Below, one piece after another: positions 38,024 to 46,581 of a stretch of DNA of 64,000 bases; the first letter of the stretch is position 1; every line of letters begins with the position of its first letter. The DNA is taken from NCBI GenBank assembly GCA_030803735.1, contig JAURUC010000001.1:2435501-2499500 (forward strand), given 5' to 3'. The translations under genes were made by a program, and so were the position numbers. The notes below the pieces were generated by a model, which worked only from the letters and a program-made list of their open reading frames with translations, was not told the DNA's origin and did not search any database. The stretch is from Actinopolyspora lacussalsi. Its GTDB lineage: Bacteria; Actinomycetota; Actinomycetes; Mycobacteriales; Pseudonocardiaceae.

Positions 38024-39013
38024 TCAGGCGTATGTGACGAGATTCAGTGCCGACTCGGTCGCGGCGAAATGGATCTCGTCACTGAACGTGCCGTCGAGAT
38101 TGCGGAGACGGTTACTACGGACACCGTCCGGCAGATATCCAGCTGCCAGGGCAACGGCCAGGGAAGCCTGATTCTCCGGCTTTACGCCGAGTTCGAGTCG
38201 GGAATAACCCGCCCCCCGAAGTGCCCACGTCGTCGCTAATTTGAGGGCTCGTGCGGCGAATCCGCGTCCCCGATAGGCGGGGAGGACACCGTAACCGACG
38301 TCGGCCACCTTCGGCGGGACAACGGAACGCAGGGCCAGTTTCCCCGCAGGCTGACCGGTCGCCGCGTCAACGATGGTCATCAATCCCTGTGGGCCGGTCA
38401 ACCACTCCATTCGCGCACGAACGGCTTTCTCTGCGATGTCCCACTCGGTGAGTGGTTCGACGAGCGCGAACCGCTTCGCCTCCGGATTCGCCTGCTCCTC
38501 GTACAGCGCTCGCGCATCCTCGGGGTGTGTGACACGCAGACGTACTACACCGTCGGACAAGCCACCCGCCTGCAGCTCAGGGAAGCAGGGCGGTATCGGG
38601 GTACCGACGTCGTGGGATAATCGAGAGAACACGGCTCTTCCCAAGGTTTCCGGCTCTCGCGTGATCCCTTCATAGCGCATCCCGGCACCCAGCGCTGCCC
38701 TCGCCCGTTCCACGTCCTCCAGCGAGCACCTCAGCTCAACCCGGCGTGACCCGTCCGCGAAGGCCTGCTCGACCAGTGCTCCGAGCACCGGAGCGACTTC
38801 ACTGCCGAGATCCGCTGTGTGCTCAAGCACGTAGTCCACGAGCGTCGTATCGGCCTGTTGGTGGCCCGATAGGTGTCGCAGAGTCGCGGTTCCTACGGCT
38901 ATTCCGTCCGGTCCAGTAACCACGCCTTCACACACTCCCGCGGTGCGGACCAACCTGTCGAGGCGAAACGACCCACTACCCTGGGCAAGCACATCCGCAT
39001 ACGCATGATTCAT
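38024..39013 (-). CDS. GNAT acetyltransferase, tandem-domain
   Basis: A 329-residue protein with two GNAT-like halves. The C-terminal half (about 170-329) has the acetyl-CoA loop DVGYGVLPAYRGRGFAARAL and a following LELGVKPENQASLAVA, typical of RimJ/RimL-like enzymes. The N-terminal half keeps the fold pattern (VAPVLGALVEQAFADGSRRVEL) but lacks the R-G-x-G/A loop, so it is probably inactive. It may acetylate an intermediate or give self-protection. The ATG at 39013 has AAGGTGAG upstream. First gene of the operon running to 33152. Confidence 0.85.
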   Translation of the reverse strand: MNHAYADVLAQGSGSFRLDRLVRTAGVCEGVVTGPDGIAVGTATLRHLSGHQQADTTLVDYVLEHTADLGSEVAPVLGALVEQAFADGSRRVELRCSLEDVERARAALGAGMRYEGITREPETLGRAVFSRLSHDVGTPIPPCFPELQAGGLSDGVVRLRVTHPEDARALYEEQANPEAKRFALVEPLTEWDIAEKAVRARMEWLTGPQGLMTIVDAATGQPAGKLALRSVVPPKVADVGYGVLPAYRGRGFAARALKLATTWALRGAGYSRLELGVKPENQASLAVALAAGYLPDGVRSNRLRNLDGTFSDEIHFAATESALNLVTYA

Positions 39014-39214
39014 GTTCTCACCTTCCACGATTAATTGAACGAAAAATATCCGGAACCTCGAGAACCCCGCGATCAGCGCAAGTTCCATAAGATGACAACC
39101 ATCCTTGTTTGTCAACGGCGTTCACGCGAACCGCACCACTCGACAAACGGCGAGATTCCACATGTTAGCCAGAACAACGAAAAAGTGTTTCAAATCACTG
39201 CGCGAAAAAACAAA

Positions 39215-39247
39215 AAGGTGCGCCCAGGGCCACCCTGGACGCACCTT
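39215..39247. terminator. Strong bidirectional rho-independent terminator
   Basis: A 15-base arm (AAGGTGCGCCCAGGG) pairs with CCCTGGACGCACCTT around a CCA loop, with one mismatch. It is flanked by A6 and A5 runs on the left and T6 on the right, so it can stop transcription both ways. On the minus strand it separates the cupin-MFS-SDR transcript from the GNAT-led operon. The rest of the 564-base gap (39014-39577) is relatively AT-rich and shows no gene. Confidence 0.85.
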
Positions 39248-39577
39248 CGATTTTTTGTCCGACAAGCACGAGAGTGCTCGTTTACCGCGATGTCCGTTCC
39301 GGCGATCCGCCGGGCATCCCACTCCGAACAGGGCGAAATACCGACGTGACACCGGCCACATCGGAACAACAGTAACCTACTGCTTCCTACTTCAGGATTA
39401 CTTCCCGAAGATCGGGTTATCCCACTGCCCCCGGCCGTTCAACCTCCCCATTCCTCCGGATACGGCATGCGAGTTTCACGATGAATACCACTCCGATCCG
39501 AGACTCATGCGAGACCGTACTCCAGCGGACTGGGTGCGACCGCGTGACAGCCACGCTCCGAGCCGATCGAAACCTGG

Positions 39578-40324
39578 TCAGACAGTGTTGCCGCCATCGA
39601 CCGGCAACGTGGCGCCGGTAACGAAGGAGGCTCCATCCCCGGCCAGGTACACGACGGCGGCAGCGATTTCCGTAGGCTCGCCATAACGGCCGAGTATCGT
39701 GAGATCGCGCTGGATCGAGGCGGTCGGACCGTCGGCCGGGTTCATATCGGTGTCCACCGGTCCGGGCGAAACCTGGTTCACTGTGATGCCGTGAGGACCG
39801 AGATCCCGTGCCAGTCCCTTGGTCATTCCCGTTACCGCCGCTTTGCTCATGGCGTACAACGTGTTGCCCGGCCCAGGAACTCGCTCTCCCAGACAGCTTC
39901 CGATGTTGATGATGCGCCCGCCTTCTTCGAGATGCCGAGTAGCCGCCTGGGCCGCCCGGACACAAGACCGGATGTTGACGTGGAGAGTGCGGTCGATTGT
40001 ATCCGTCGGAAGATCCTGGAAGGCGACTCCTGACTGGTCCATGAAACCGGCATTGTTCACCAGGATGTCGAGTCGACCGAATTCCGCCACGGTTTCCTCG
40101 ACCGCGGAAGACGCTTCTTCCGGCACCATCAGGTCCGCCGAGTGTGCCGAACCGCGACATCCCGCGTTCCGTATATCATCGACGACCGTCTCGGCCGCAT
40201 CCTTGTTCCGCACATAGGTGATGGCCACATCCGCGCCCGCTTCCGCCAGGGAACGTGCGATTCCGGCGCCGATTCCGCGACTTCCGCCGGTGACCAGGGC
40301 AACCTTACCGATGAGTTGATTCAC
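39578..40324 (-). CDS. SDR oxidoreductase (FabG-like)
   Basis: Classical short-chain dehydrogenase of 248 residues. The cofactor motif TGGSRGIG is at 12-19; NNAG is in ILVNNAGFMD; the catalytic Ser is in IINIGSCLGE and Tyr-x3-Lys is YAMSK. The end is VTGATLPVDGGNTV. It probably uses NADP(H), since no acidic residue follows beta-2 strongly (TYVRNKD). The first four bases overlap the MFS stop (ATGA). Substrate unknown; it belongs to the TetR-controlled half of the cluster. Confidence 0.9.
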   Translation of the reverse strand: MNQLIGKVALVTGGSRGIGAGIARSLAEAGADVAITYVRNKDAAETVVDDIRNAGCRGSAHSADLMVPEEASSAVEETVAEFGRLDILVNNAGFMDQSGVAFQDLPTDTIDRTLHVNIRSCVRAAQAATRHLEEGGRIINIGSCLGERVPGPGNTLYAMSKAAVTGMTKGLARDLGPHGITVNQVSPGPVDTDMNPADGPTASIQRDLTILGRYGEPTEIAAAVVYLAGDGASFVTGATLPVDGGNTV

Positions 40325-41556
40325 TTCGACTCCCGTGTTCTGTCCGTAGTGGCCATCGAGTCAGCCGCCTCCGCAACAGGCTCCGACCGAGAATCCGGTG
40401 CGGCGTTCGTTCCTGAGAAGGCTCCCCTGGTCAAAATGTCGGGAAGCAGGGTCAGAAAACCGGCGACCGCTATTATGACCCCGATCCACAACGGGGCCCG
40501 CAATCCGTAACCGGCACTGATCCCCAGGCCACCCACCCAGGATCCGAACACGACTCCCATCGTGATGCAGGACGTGTGCACCGTGTTCACCAGTGAACCG
40601 CCGTTCGCCGTCCCCATCACGCGGGCCACCAGCGCTGGATTCATGGTCACACCGACCAGACCGATTCCGATCAGCGCGAGGACGACGACAGGGGGCCGTG
40701 TGGTGAACAGCCCGAAAACGATCAGCAGGACGATCAGTGACACCACTCCGGCCGTCAGGGTGCTGATGGCCCTCGTGTCCGCCAGCCTGCCGACGATGTA
40801 GTTGCCGACGATCGTGGCAGCCCCGTACACGAACAGCAGCGTCGTGACAGTGGTCGCACCGAAGTCGGTCACCTCGGACAGGATGGGTGTGAAGTAGCTG
40901 AACGCCGCGTAAGTCGCGCCGATGACCAGGGTGCTGGTGGAGTAGACCGCCCACAATCTCCAGTTCTGGAACGCGGCGATTTCGCTGCGCACGCTTGTTT
41001 CCTGCGAAGCCTCGAGACGAGGCACGACGAGGGCGGTGAGTGCGCCCACCGTAATCGCCATGACGGCGACGATCCAGAAGCTCATCCGCCAGCCGAAGGA
41101 CGAACCGATGTAGTTCGCCAGCGGAAGCCCCAGCACGGTGCCGGCCATGAGACCGCTGAGGACGATGGAGCTCGCCCGAGCCGCGACGTTGGGGCCGGCG
41201 AGTTGGATCGCGGCGGCGATGGCCACGCCGAAGAAGGCTCCCGAAACCGCACCGGTGATCAAGCGGGCGACGATCAACAATCCGTATCCCGGCGACAGCG
41301 CTCCCAGCACCTCACCGGCCACGAAAGCCCCGAACAGGACCATGAGAGCCGACCGACGAGGCAGCCTCAGCAGCGCGGTGTTCAGGAACGGCCCGCCGAT
41401 CGCCATGGCCAGGGCGTACAACGAGATCAGATAGCCGACCTGGGAGACGGAGACGCCGAGTTCCTGCGCCATGGCGGGCATCATTCCGGTGACCTGCAGT
41501 TCGCTGGTCACCAGGGCGAATATTCCGAGCCCCAGTACATATACGGCGATGGGCAT
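40321..41556 (-). CDS. MFS exporter, DHA1 family (AraJ/Cmx-like)
   Basis: A 411-residue twelve-span transporter. The start YVLGLGIFALVTSELQVTGMMP is typical of the chloramphenicol/arabinose-efflux group of DHA1 drug:H+ antiporters. The motif C-like GAVSGAFFGVAIAAA in TM5 and VGRLADTRAIS in the central loop region fit this fold. Likely exports the cluster product or a toxic intermediate. It lies 42 bases after the cupin gene and overlaps the SDR gene. Confidence 0.9.
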   Translation of the reverse strand: MPIAVYVLGLGIFALVTSELQVTGMMPAMAQELGVSVSQVGYLISLYALAMAIGGPFLNTALLRLPRRSALMVLFGAFVAGEVLGALSPGYGLLIVARLITGAVSGAFFGVAIAAAIQLAGPNVAARASSIVLSGLMAGTVLGLPLANYIGSSFGWRMSFWIVAVMAITVGALTALVVPRLEASQETSVRSEIAAFQNWRLWAVYSTSTLVIGATYAAFSYFTPILSEVTDFGATTVTTLLFVYGAATIVGNYIVGRLADTRAISTLTAGVVSLIVLLIVFGLFTTRPPVVVLALIGIGLVGVTMNPALVARVMGTANGGSLVNTVHTSCITMGVVFGSWVGGLGISAGYGLRAPLWIGVIIAVAGFLTLLPDILTRGAFSGTNAAPDSRSEPVAEAADSMATTDRTRESK

Positions 41557-41598
41557 GGCGGTGGAGTTCCTCTCGACGGGATTCGTTGTCGTACTGGG

Positions 41599-42126
41599 TC
41601 AACCGACGGAGTCGGCTTGTGCCTGAAAAGATCCGTAACGTCTTCCGACCTCGATCGCGTGCTCGTTGTCGGAGGGCTGGAAGTGGGGAACGGCTACTCC
41701 TGGCACCGCGGGTCTCCCGGTTTCTAGGAAAAAACGCTCGAAGCCGCCTGGTGTGAAGATGAGGAGTTGTCGAGCGGTGTGCAGACCCTTGTTGCGGAAT
41801 CCGTGCATCGTGTTGCGCGGAATGAATACGAAATCCCCGGAGCGCCCGATCACGGTCTGATCGCCGATGTAGATTTCGAGTTCGCCTTCGACGATGTAGA
41901 AAGCCTCGTCCTCATATGTGTGGTTGTGCATCGGCGGCCCCCCACCCGGAGGAACCGAGGCTTCGAGCAGTCCCAAGTTGCCGCTGGAACCCTCCTGGCC
42001 GATCTTGACCGAGTACACGTCCCCGTTGAGCCACACCGTTGATCCACCGCCCGCGGGCACGTGGACGAAGGGGGTCGTGGTTACGCCGTCGGATGCCGTG
42101 CCCCCGACGGCCGGAGCGTCGTCCAT
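41599..42126 (-). CDS. Cupin-domain protein
   Basis: A 175-residue single-domain cupin. Motif 1 is PPMHNHTYEDEAFYIVEGELE (two His and Glu as metal ligands) and motif 2 is GDFVFIPRNTMHGFRNKG. The protein could be a metal-dependent dioxygenase, isomerase or a binding protein; quercetinase-like proteins look like this. The ATG at 42126 follows GAGGCAGGCGG; an open frame upstream starts at a TTG but would overlap the operator region. First gene of the cupin-MFS-SDR transcript. Confidence 0.87.
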   Translation of the reverse strand: MDDAPAVGGTASDGVTTTPFVHVPAGGGSTVWLNGDVYSVKIGQEGSSGNLGLLEASVPPGGGPPMHNHTYEDEAFYIVEGELEIYIGDQTVIGRSGDFVFIPRNTMHGFRNKGLHTARQLLIFTPGGFERFFLETGRPAVPGVAVPHFQPSDNEHAIEVGRRYGSFQAQADSVG

Positions 42127-42190
42127 ACCGCCTGCCTCTGAACCGTGAACATGTGCGGCGTCCACCGCTACGGACGCCGCGTACAAATCT

Positions 42191-42204
42191 TGACCGATCG
42201 GTCA
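42191..42204. promoter_or_regulatory. Perfect 14-bp TetR-type operator
   Basis: TGACCGATCGGTCA is a perfect palindrome midway between the divergent cupin (start 42126) and TetR (start 42320) genes. This form is the classical operator of TetR-family repressors, so self-control and control of cupin-MFS-SDR are expected. Binding itself is inferred. Confidence 0.8.
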
Positions 42205-42319
42205 TCATTAGAACGAGGCAGCGAGATACTGTCAAGCGGTAACCTGGTTCCCGAACACGGTGCTCGTGGTCAACGGCCGTTGAGCACGAGTCAGAACACC
42301 CGCGCCACGGGGAGACCCC

Positions 42320-42913
42320 ATGCCGAGAGGACGTCACCGAGAGTTCGACTTCGACGCGGCTGTCGACGCTGCCCTCACCGTTTTCTGGGGCAAGGGGTAC
42401 GAAGGCACGAGCCTGGCCGATCTGACCGACGCGATCGGTATCCGCCGCGGCAGCCTCTACGCGGCGTTCGGCAGCAAGGAAGCCCTGTTCGAGCGGGCGC
42501 TGCTGCGCTACAGCCGCACCATCGCTCAGTACGTCGACGAGGCGATAACAGCTCCCACCGCCCACGAGGTCATAGCTCGGATCTGGCACGGGGCCGCGGA
42601 GGCCACCACCGACGAGAACGCGCCGCACGGTTGTCTGATCGTGCACGGCGCGCTCAGCTGTTCCAGCGAGAATGACGCCGTCAGGTCACGTCTGGCCGAG
42701 ATACGACACAATGACAAGCAGCGGCTGCGCGAAAGATTCGAACGCGCGATAGCAGCAGCGGATCTACCGGCCGAGACCGATCCCGCCGCGCTGGCGAGCT
42801 ATGTCGCGACGGTACAACACGGCATCGCCGTACAGGCGCGCAGTGGAGCGACTCGTCAGGAGCTGCGGACCATGGTCGATTTGGCGCTCGCCGGAATTCA
42901 CCGCTCAGTATAA
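42320..42913 (+). CDS. TetR-family transcriptional regulator
   Basis: A 197-residue repressor. The HTH is at about residues 25-47 (GYEGTSLADLTDAIGIRRGSLYAAFGSKEAL covers it). The C-terminal ligand domain includes HGCLIVHGALSCSSENDAV, the pattern of the AcrR/YcdC-like subgroup with TetR_C_16-type ends. GGGGAG precedes the ATG. The palindrome at 42191 is its probable operator; the ligand is probably the cluster product or an intermediate. Confidence 0.93.
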   Translation: MPRGRHREFDFDAAVDAALTVFWGKGYEGTSLADLTDAIGIRRGSLYAAFGSKEALFERALLRYSRTIAQYVDEAITAPTAHEVIARIWHGAAEATTDENAPHGCLIVHGALSCSSENDAVRSRLAEIRHNDKQRLRERFERAIAAADLPAETDPAALASYVATVQHGIAVQARSGATRQELRTMVDLALAGIHRSV

Positions 42914-42956
42914 TTCCGCCGGTTACTCAGACAGTGCCCTGTCATATTTGCTCCTG

Positions 42957-43952
42957 TCATACTTGCGCGCACCCCCGTGACTCCAGACGTTGCGCGAGCT
43001 TGTGCCAAGACTGCCCGAGGTCGCGTGCCAGTTCCGCAACGGTTTGCGCACAGTACGACGGGACGTACTCGGCGATATCGACGTTCGCGAGGGGAAACGA
43101 CTGGGTCCGCAACAGGCGCAGCAGAGCACGACCGGTTTCGCTGAACCGCAGGGTCGGATCTTTCTGCAGCTTCCGCAGCATGTCCTCCCGTTCACAGTAG
43201 GCGATGGAGACGTCCTCTCCAGCTACCTGTGGCTGGTCACGCTCGCGGTGCCCACCACGTTGCCGCGACGGTACCGGATCCTCTCCCGACTGCATTCGCT
43301 TTCGGACGTCACACACGGTCGACGGTGCTATTCGGGCAGCCCTGGCGATTTCCCGGACAGAGGCATCCGGACGCTCTCGTAGCAATTCACTGGCCAGCCG
43401 TCGTCCGGTGGCACCGTTCAACGGCCGCTCCCGACCGTCCCTGCCTATCCGGGTGTTCGACCGAGGATCTTCTTCGGTCGAACGGCGTCGGATCGCGGCC
43501 ACGGTCTTTCCTGAGAGCCCTGCGATGAGCGCGATGGCTCGATCCGACCACTGCGGATGCGAATCGACGATGCGTGCGGCGGCGGCAGTACGATCGGTGA
43601 GGGAAAGCGGGAGGCCGTGTCTCACATTCGCCTGTACCGCTAGGATGAACACGTCCTCCTCGTCGCCATCGTAGAACTCTACCTCGATGTGACTCCGGCC
43701 TTGCAGCAGTGCCACACGCAGGCGATGCATTCCGTCGATGACACGCATGGTGGGGCGATGGACGACGATCGGTGGAAGCGGATCGTCCGACTCAGCCAGT
43801 ATCCGCACGTGTTCGGTATCCTCGCCGTCCAGCCTCGGTGAGTCAGCGGACAGGAGCGTGTCGACCGGAACCGAGAACGTCGACTGCGTCCTGGTGACAG
43901 TGCCCCTCCGCTCCACCTGCGCACGGTCGGGACACCCTTGCTCGACGGACAT
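42957..43952 (-). CDS. StrR/NovG-like ParB-domain pathway regulator
   Basis: A 331-residue protein with an N-terminal ParB-like domain: LLSADSPRLDGEDTEHVRIL, PPIVVHRPTMRVIDGMHRL and EVEFYDGDEEDVFILAVQAN. A helix-turn-helix follows (QWSDRAIALIAGLSGKTVAAIRRR) and a second HTH-like segment (DASVREIARAARIAPSTVCD). This is the architecture of StrR, NovG and Bbr, the cluster-situated activators of aminoglycoside, aminocoumarin and glycopeptide pathways, not of chromosome partition. The ATG at 43952 follows AGGGAA; an in-frame GTG at 43982 is possible. It supports the reading of 33-44 kb as a metabolite cluster. Confidence 0.85.
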   Translation of the reverse strand: MSVEQGCPDRAQVERRGTVTRTQSTFSVPVDTLLSADSPRLDGEDTEHVRILAESDDPLPPIVVHRPTMRVIDGMHRLRVALLQGRSHIEVEFYDGDEEDVFILAVQANVRHGLPLSLTDRTAAAARIVDSHPQWSDRAIALIAGLSGKTVAAIRRRSTEEDPRSNTRIGRDGRERPLNGATGRRLASELLRERPDASVREIARAARIAPSTVCDVRKRMQSGEDPVPSRQRGGHRERDQPQVAGEDVSIAYCEREDMLRKLQKDPTLRFSETGRALLRLLRTQSFPLANVDIAEYVPSYCAQTVAELARDLGQSWHKLAQRLESRGCAQV

Positions 43953-45011
43953 AATTTCCCTGTCGATTCCTTCATTGAACACAAAGACTCCAAAGCATAC
44001 AATCTTGATTCAGGGCTATCGTCGTGTCTGCATGGTTCGAAGGCATTTCGATACGACGCAACGAACACGACAGAGACGCCAGTCACTCGATGACAGGTTT
44101 TGGCACGGTCAGGGAGACCTGAATCCGTGCATGCCGACCCGCATTGTGACGCAAGCCCCACCCCGCAGTGCACGAGATCCTTCGATTTGGAGACTGTCTC
44201 TCAAGACCCAGTCCACGGCTGGATACGCCCCTGATACCCCCATCATTCCTTTTGACCAGCAACGTTCGTGTCAGCAGTCCCGCCATCGCGCACCCGAGAG
44301 GTAGCGTGCGCCGGTAACGACGCGTTCCGCTAGCACAAACGGGCCCGGGCGGCGGAACCCCCGTTCCCCCACGACATTCTCTGACGAACGGCGACAGAGG
44401 ACTGAGGAAGTGATTCACTGTTCAATTCGACAGGCAACCACAGACCGTTATTCTCCTCTTGACTCGTTTATTCAAAACATCCGTTCTCGACCGGCCACTT
44501 TAGCCCAGAACACTGTTGATGTCGAACCGATGTGACTGATTTCCTTTCGATGCACCACAGTGCGTACACCGCTAGGCCGATCGGTTCAACAGCTTTACCT
44601 CCAGACAATGCACACGGAGGATGTGTTCGTAATTTACATAAAACTCGAACAACGAAAGGAATATTTTTCCCAAGTGCGAGTTTTCAGAGGAAAACTCACA
44701 CGTCCTTCAGGGTTTCGGCGGCAAGCGGGGCAGAGAGCCGCGTCGTCGGCAGTGGCGGTATCGAGCTCGGTGCTGATGCCGTCGACTCCGGCGTAAGCGG
44801 CACCGCTCGTATCCGGCCGGTAAAGCGCCAGGTCGCTGGTATCGCTCACCAAGCGGAGTAGAGTAACTCCGCGATGCTACGGGCAATCATGTCTACGTAG
44901 GTCGGCAATGTGCCGAGCCGGCGGAGGCGGGCGGACGGCCGTTCGGCCACCGGCCTCACGGCCACGGTCTACCGTGCGGGGCAGATCTAGCCGGAGGAGG
45001 AGTTGACTCGA
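43953..45011. other. Long intergenic region at the cluster edge
   Basis: About 1 kb without a convincing gene and visibly richer in A and T than its surroundings. It probably holds the promoter of the StrR-like gene. A short open frame at 44634-44852 and a palindrome at 44853-44872 are the only structures I noted; no tRNA or repeat array was seen. Confidence 0.6.
44634..44852 (-). CDS. Doubtful small ORF, 72 aa, behind a palindrome
   Basis: From TTG-GTG the frame reads MVSDTSDLALYRPDTSGAAY and contains LCPACRRNPEG (one CxxC), then becomes AT-rich. Codons in the first 45 positions look like those of real genes. GCGGAGT-N6-ACTCCGC (44853-44872) lies directly in front. No family is recognised; it may be a remnant or chance. 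Confidence 0.25.
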   Translation of the reverse strand: MVSDTSDLALYRPDTSGAAYAGVDGISTELDTATADDAALCPACRRNPEGRVSFPLKTRTWEKYSFRCSSFM

Positions 45012-45674
45012 ATGGACGATTCATCGCGGGATGTCGAGAACAGCGGCTCGGACCCCGAACCGCTCGAAGTGACCGACGAGGCGGAACTGCGGGAACTGCT
45101 GGGCACTCCGTTGCGGCGGACCCTGGACAAGGAACGCGCCGAACTGCACGAGCTGGACAAGCGGTGGCTGGCCCACTCCCCGTTCTGCCTGGTGGCCACC
45201 TCCGACGAACTGGGGCACTGCGACGTCTCACCCAAGGGAGACCCGCCCGGGTTCACACTGGTGCTGGACGACTCCACGATCGCGCTCCCGGAACGCCCCG
45301 GTAACCGCCGCGCGGACGGTTTCCGCAACATACTGCGCAATCCGCACGTCGGGCTGCTCTACATGCTGCCCGGCAGAGGCGACACACTGCGGATCAACGG
45401 AAGGGCTCGGATCGTGCGGCGTGCCCCGTTCTTCGAGCGCATGGAGGTGAAGGGACACCGACCGGTACTGGCACTGGTGGTCGAGATCGAGCAGGTCTTC
45501 CACCACTGCGCCAAGGCGTTCATGCGTTCCGGGCTCTGGAACCCGGAGAGCTGGAATCCGGAAGCGATGGAATCGCGTCCGGCCATCGCCAAGACGCTGG
45601 AGACTCCGGAGAAGAGCATGGCCGAGTTGGAGCACTACTACGGCGCGGAGTACGCGAAGAAGCTGTACGGCTGA
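45012..45674 (+). CDS. FMN-binding PPOX-type flavoprotein (MSMEG_1061-like)
   Basis: A 220-residue split-barrel flavoprotein of the pyridoxamine-phosphate-oxidase-like superfamily. Seen: LDKRWLAHSPFCLVATSDE, CDVSPKGDPPGFTLVLDD, IALPERPGNRRADGFRNIL and NPHVGLLYMLPGRGDTLRINGRARI. Such proteins bind FMN or F420 and reduce various substrates; the true role is open. The ATG at 45012 lies nine bases after GGAGGAG; a TTG at 45003 is possible but too close to that site. Confidence 0.87.
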   Translation: MDDSSRDVENSGSDPEPLEVTDEAELRELLGTPLRRTLDKERAELHELDKRWLAHSPFCLVATSDELGHCDVSPKGDPPGFTLVLDDSTIALPERPGNRRADGFRNILRNPHVGLLYMLPGRGDTLRINGRARIVRRAPFFERMEVKGHRPVLALVVEIEQVFHHCAKAFMRSGLWNPESWNPEAMESRPAIAKTLETPEKSMAELEHYYGAEYAKKLYG

Positions 45675-45863
45675 CGTGTCCGCACCTTCGCTCCCCTGCC
45701 GCCGCCCATCCCGGTACCGCACTTCCGCGCTCCGACAGTTGGGACCCACCGCACCGAGCCGGTTCGGCTCGGACCGTCGTGATCGGACACACCACTGTCG
45801 AAGTTGACCATCGCTACCGAGTAATGCTGCCCTGAGGGAGGGGAACATGTATCGGAGTCGCTC

Positions 45864-46172
45864 ATGGAACGAGACAACAAGGCATTTCAGCCGCTTTCCA
45901 AGCGGGAGCACTTCTGGCGAGGAGTGGGGCTGCTTACCGCCCCGTCTACGAGCCTCGTGCTGAACATACTGGAAACCCCGCTGTGGCTGGCCATGCCGAT
46001 ATTCGTGGTCTCGGCAGTACTGGCGTTTCTCGTGCTTCGGCACTTCACGCCCATGGACTCGGCCCCCACGGGGCCGATGAAACCGGCGAAGTGGCGCTTC
46101 GGATTCCCCGACCGCTCGACGTTGCGCCCGAACAAGTACCGCTCCGAGGGGACCGCGGACGGGACCGACTGA
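45864..46172 (+). CDS. Small membrane protein, 102 aa
   Basis: Unrecognised. Two hydrophobic segments (about 19-38 and 41-60; LWLAMPIFVVSAVLAFLVL is the second) are followed by a basic tail (RFGFPDRSTLRPNKYRSEG). GGAG precedes the ATG. It is followed 31 bases later by another small membrane protein gene on the same strand, so they may be cotranscribed. A stronger ribosome site (GAGGGAGGGG) lies a little upstream, before an ATG in another frame that closes after about 38 codons. Confidence 0.65.
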   Translation: MERDNKAFQPLSKREHFWRGVGLLTAPSTSLVLNILETPLWLAMPIFVVSAVLAFLVLRHFTPMDSAPTGPMKPAKWRFGFPDRSTLRPNKYRSEGTADGTD

Positions 46173-46203
46173 ACGTCCCCACCGGGGATCGCGAGACGCT
46201 CAC

Positions 46204-46452
46204 GTGCCGGAACCGAAACGCACCGGAGTCCAGCTCGCGCTGTACACGCTGTCGGTGCTGCTGCTGCCGGTGTTTCTGTACGTCACCTGGCGGGTGGAGT
46301 CGCCCTGGCCACGGTTCGGCTGCATACTACTCGCGTTCGGCTGTCAGCTGGTCGCGAAGCTGCTGCGCCGCCGCCAGCTCAACCGGTTCGAACGGGAGTC
46401 GGCAGCCGAGAGTTCCGTTCCACAGCACCAGGTCCGGGTTTCCGCCGATTGA
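46204..46452 (+). CDS. Small membrane protein, 82 aa
   Basis: Unrecognised. Two hydrophobic segments (LALYTLSVLLLPVFLYV and FGCILLAFGCQLVAKLL) and an Arg-rich then acidic C-terminus. It starts at GTG (46204). Probably in one transcript with the gene at 45864. Confidence 0.6.
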   Translation: MPEPKRTGVQLALYTLSVLLLPVFLYVTWRVESPWPRFGCILLAFGCQLVAKLLRRRQLNRFERESAAESSVPQHQVRVSAD

Positions 46453-46581
46453 TCACTGGTTGCCGAGTCCCTCGATCCGTGTTCGCCGTTCTCCTGGCCC
46501 ACTCGTCGACCGACTGAGCACGGATCGGTTGGAGAATCCCCGAGAACATCAAGTGCTTCCCCGCCTGCGGCGCGCGATGCC

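Noticed and set aside
42957..43952. Chromosome or plasmid partition protein ParB
   Set aside because: No parA or parS nearby; domain order and cluster position fit StrR/NovG-type regulators better.
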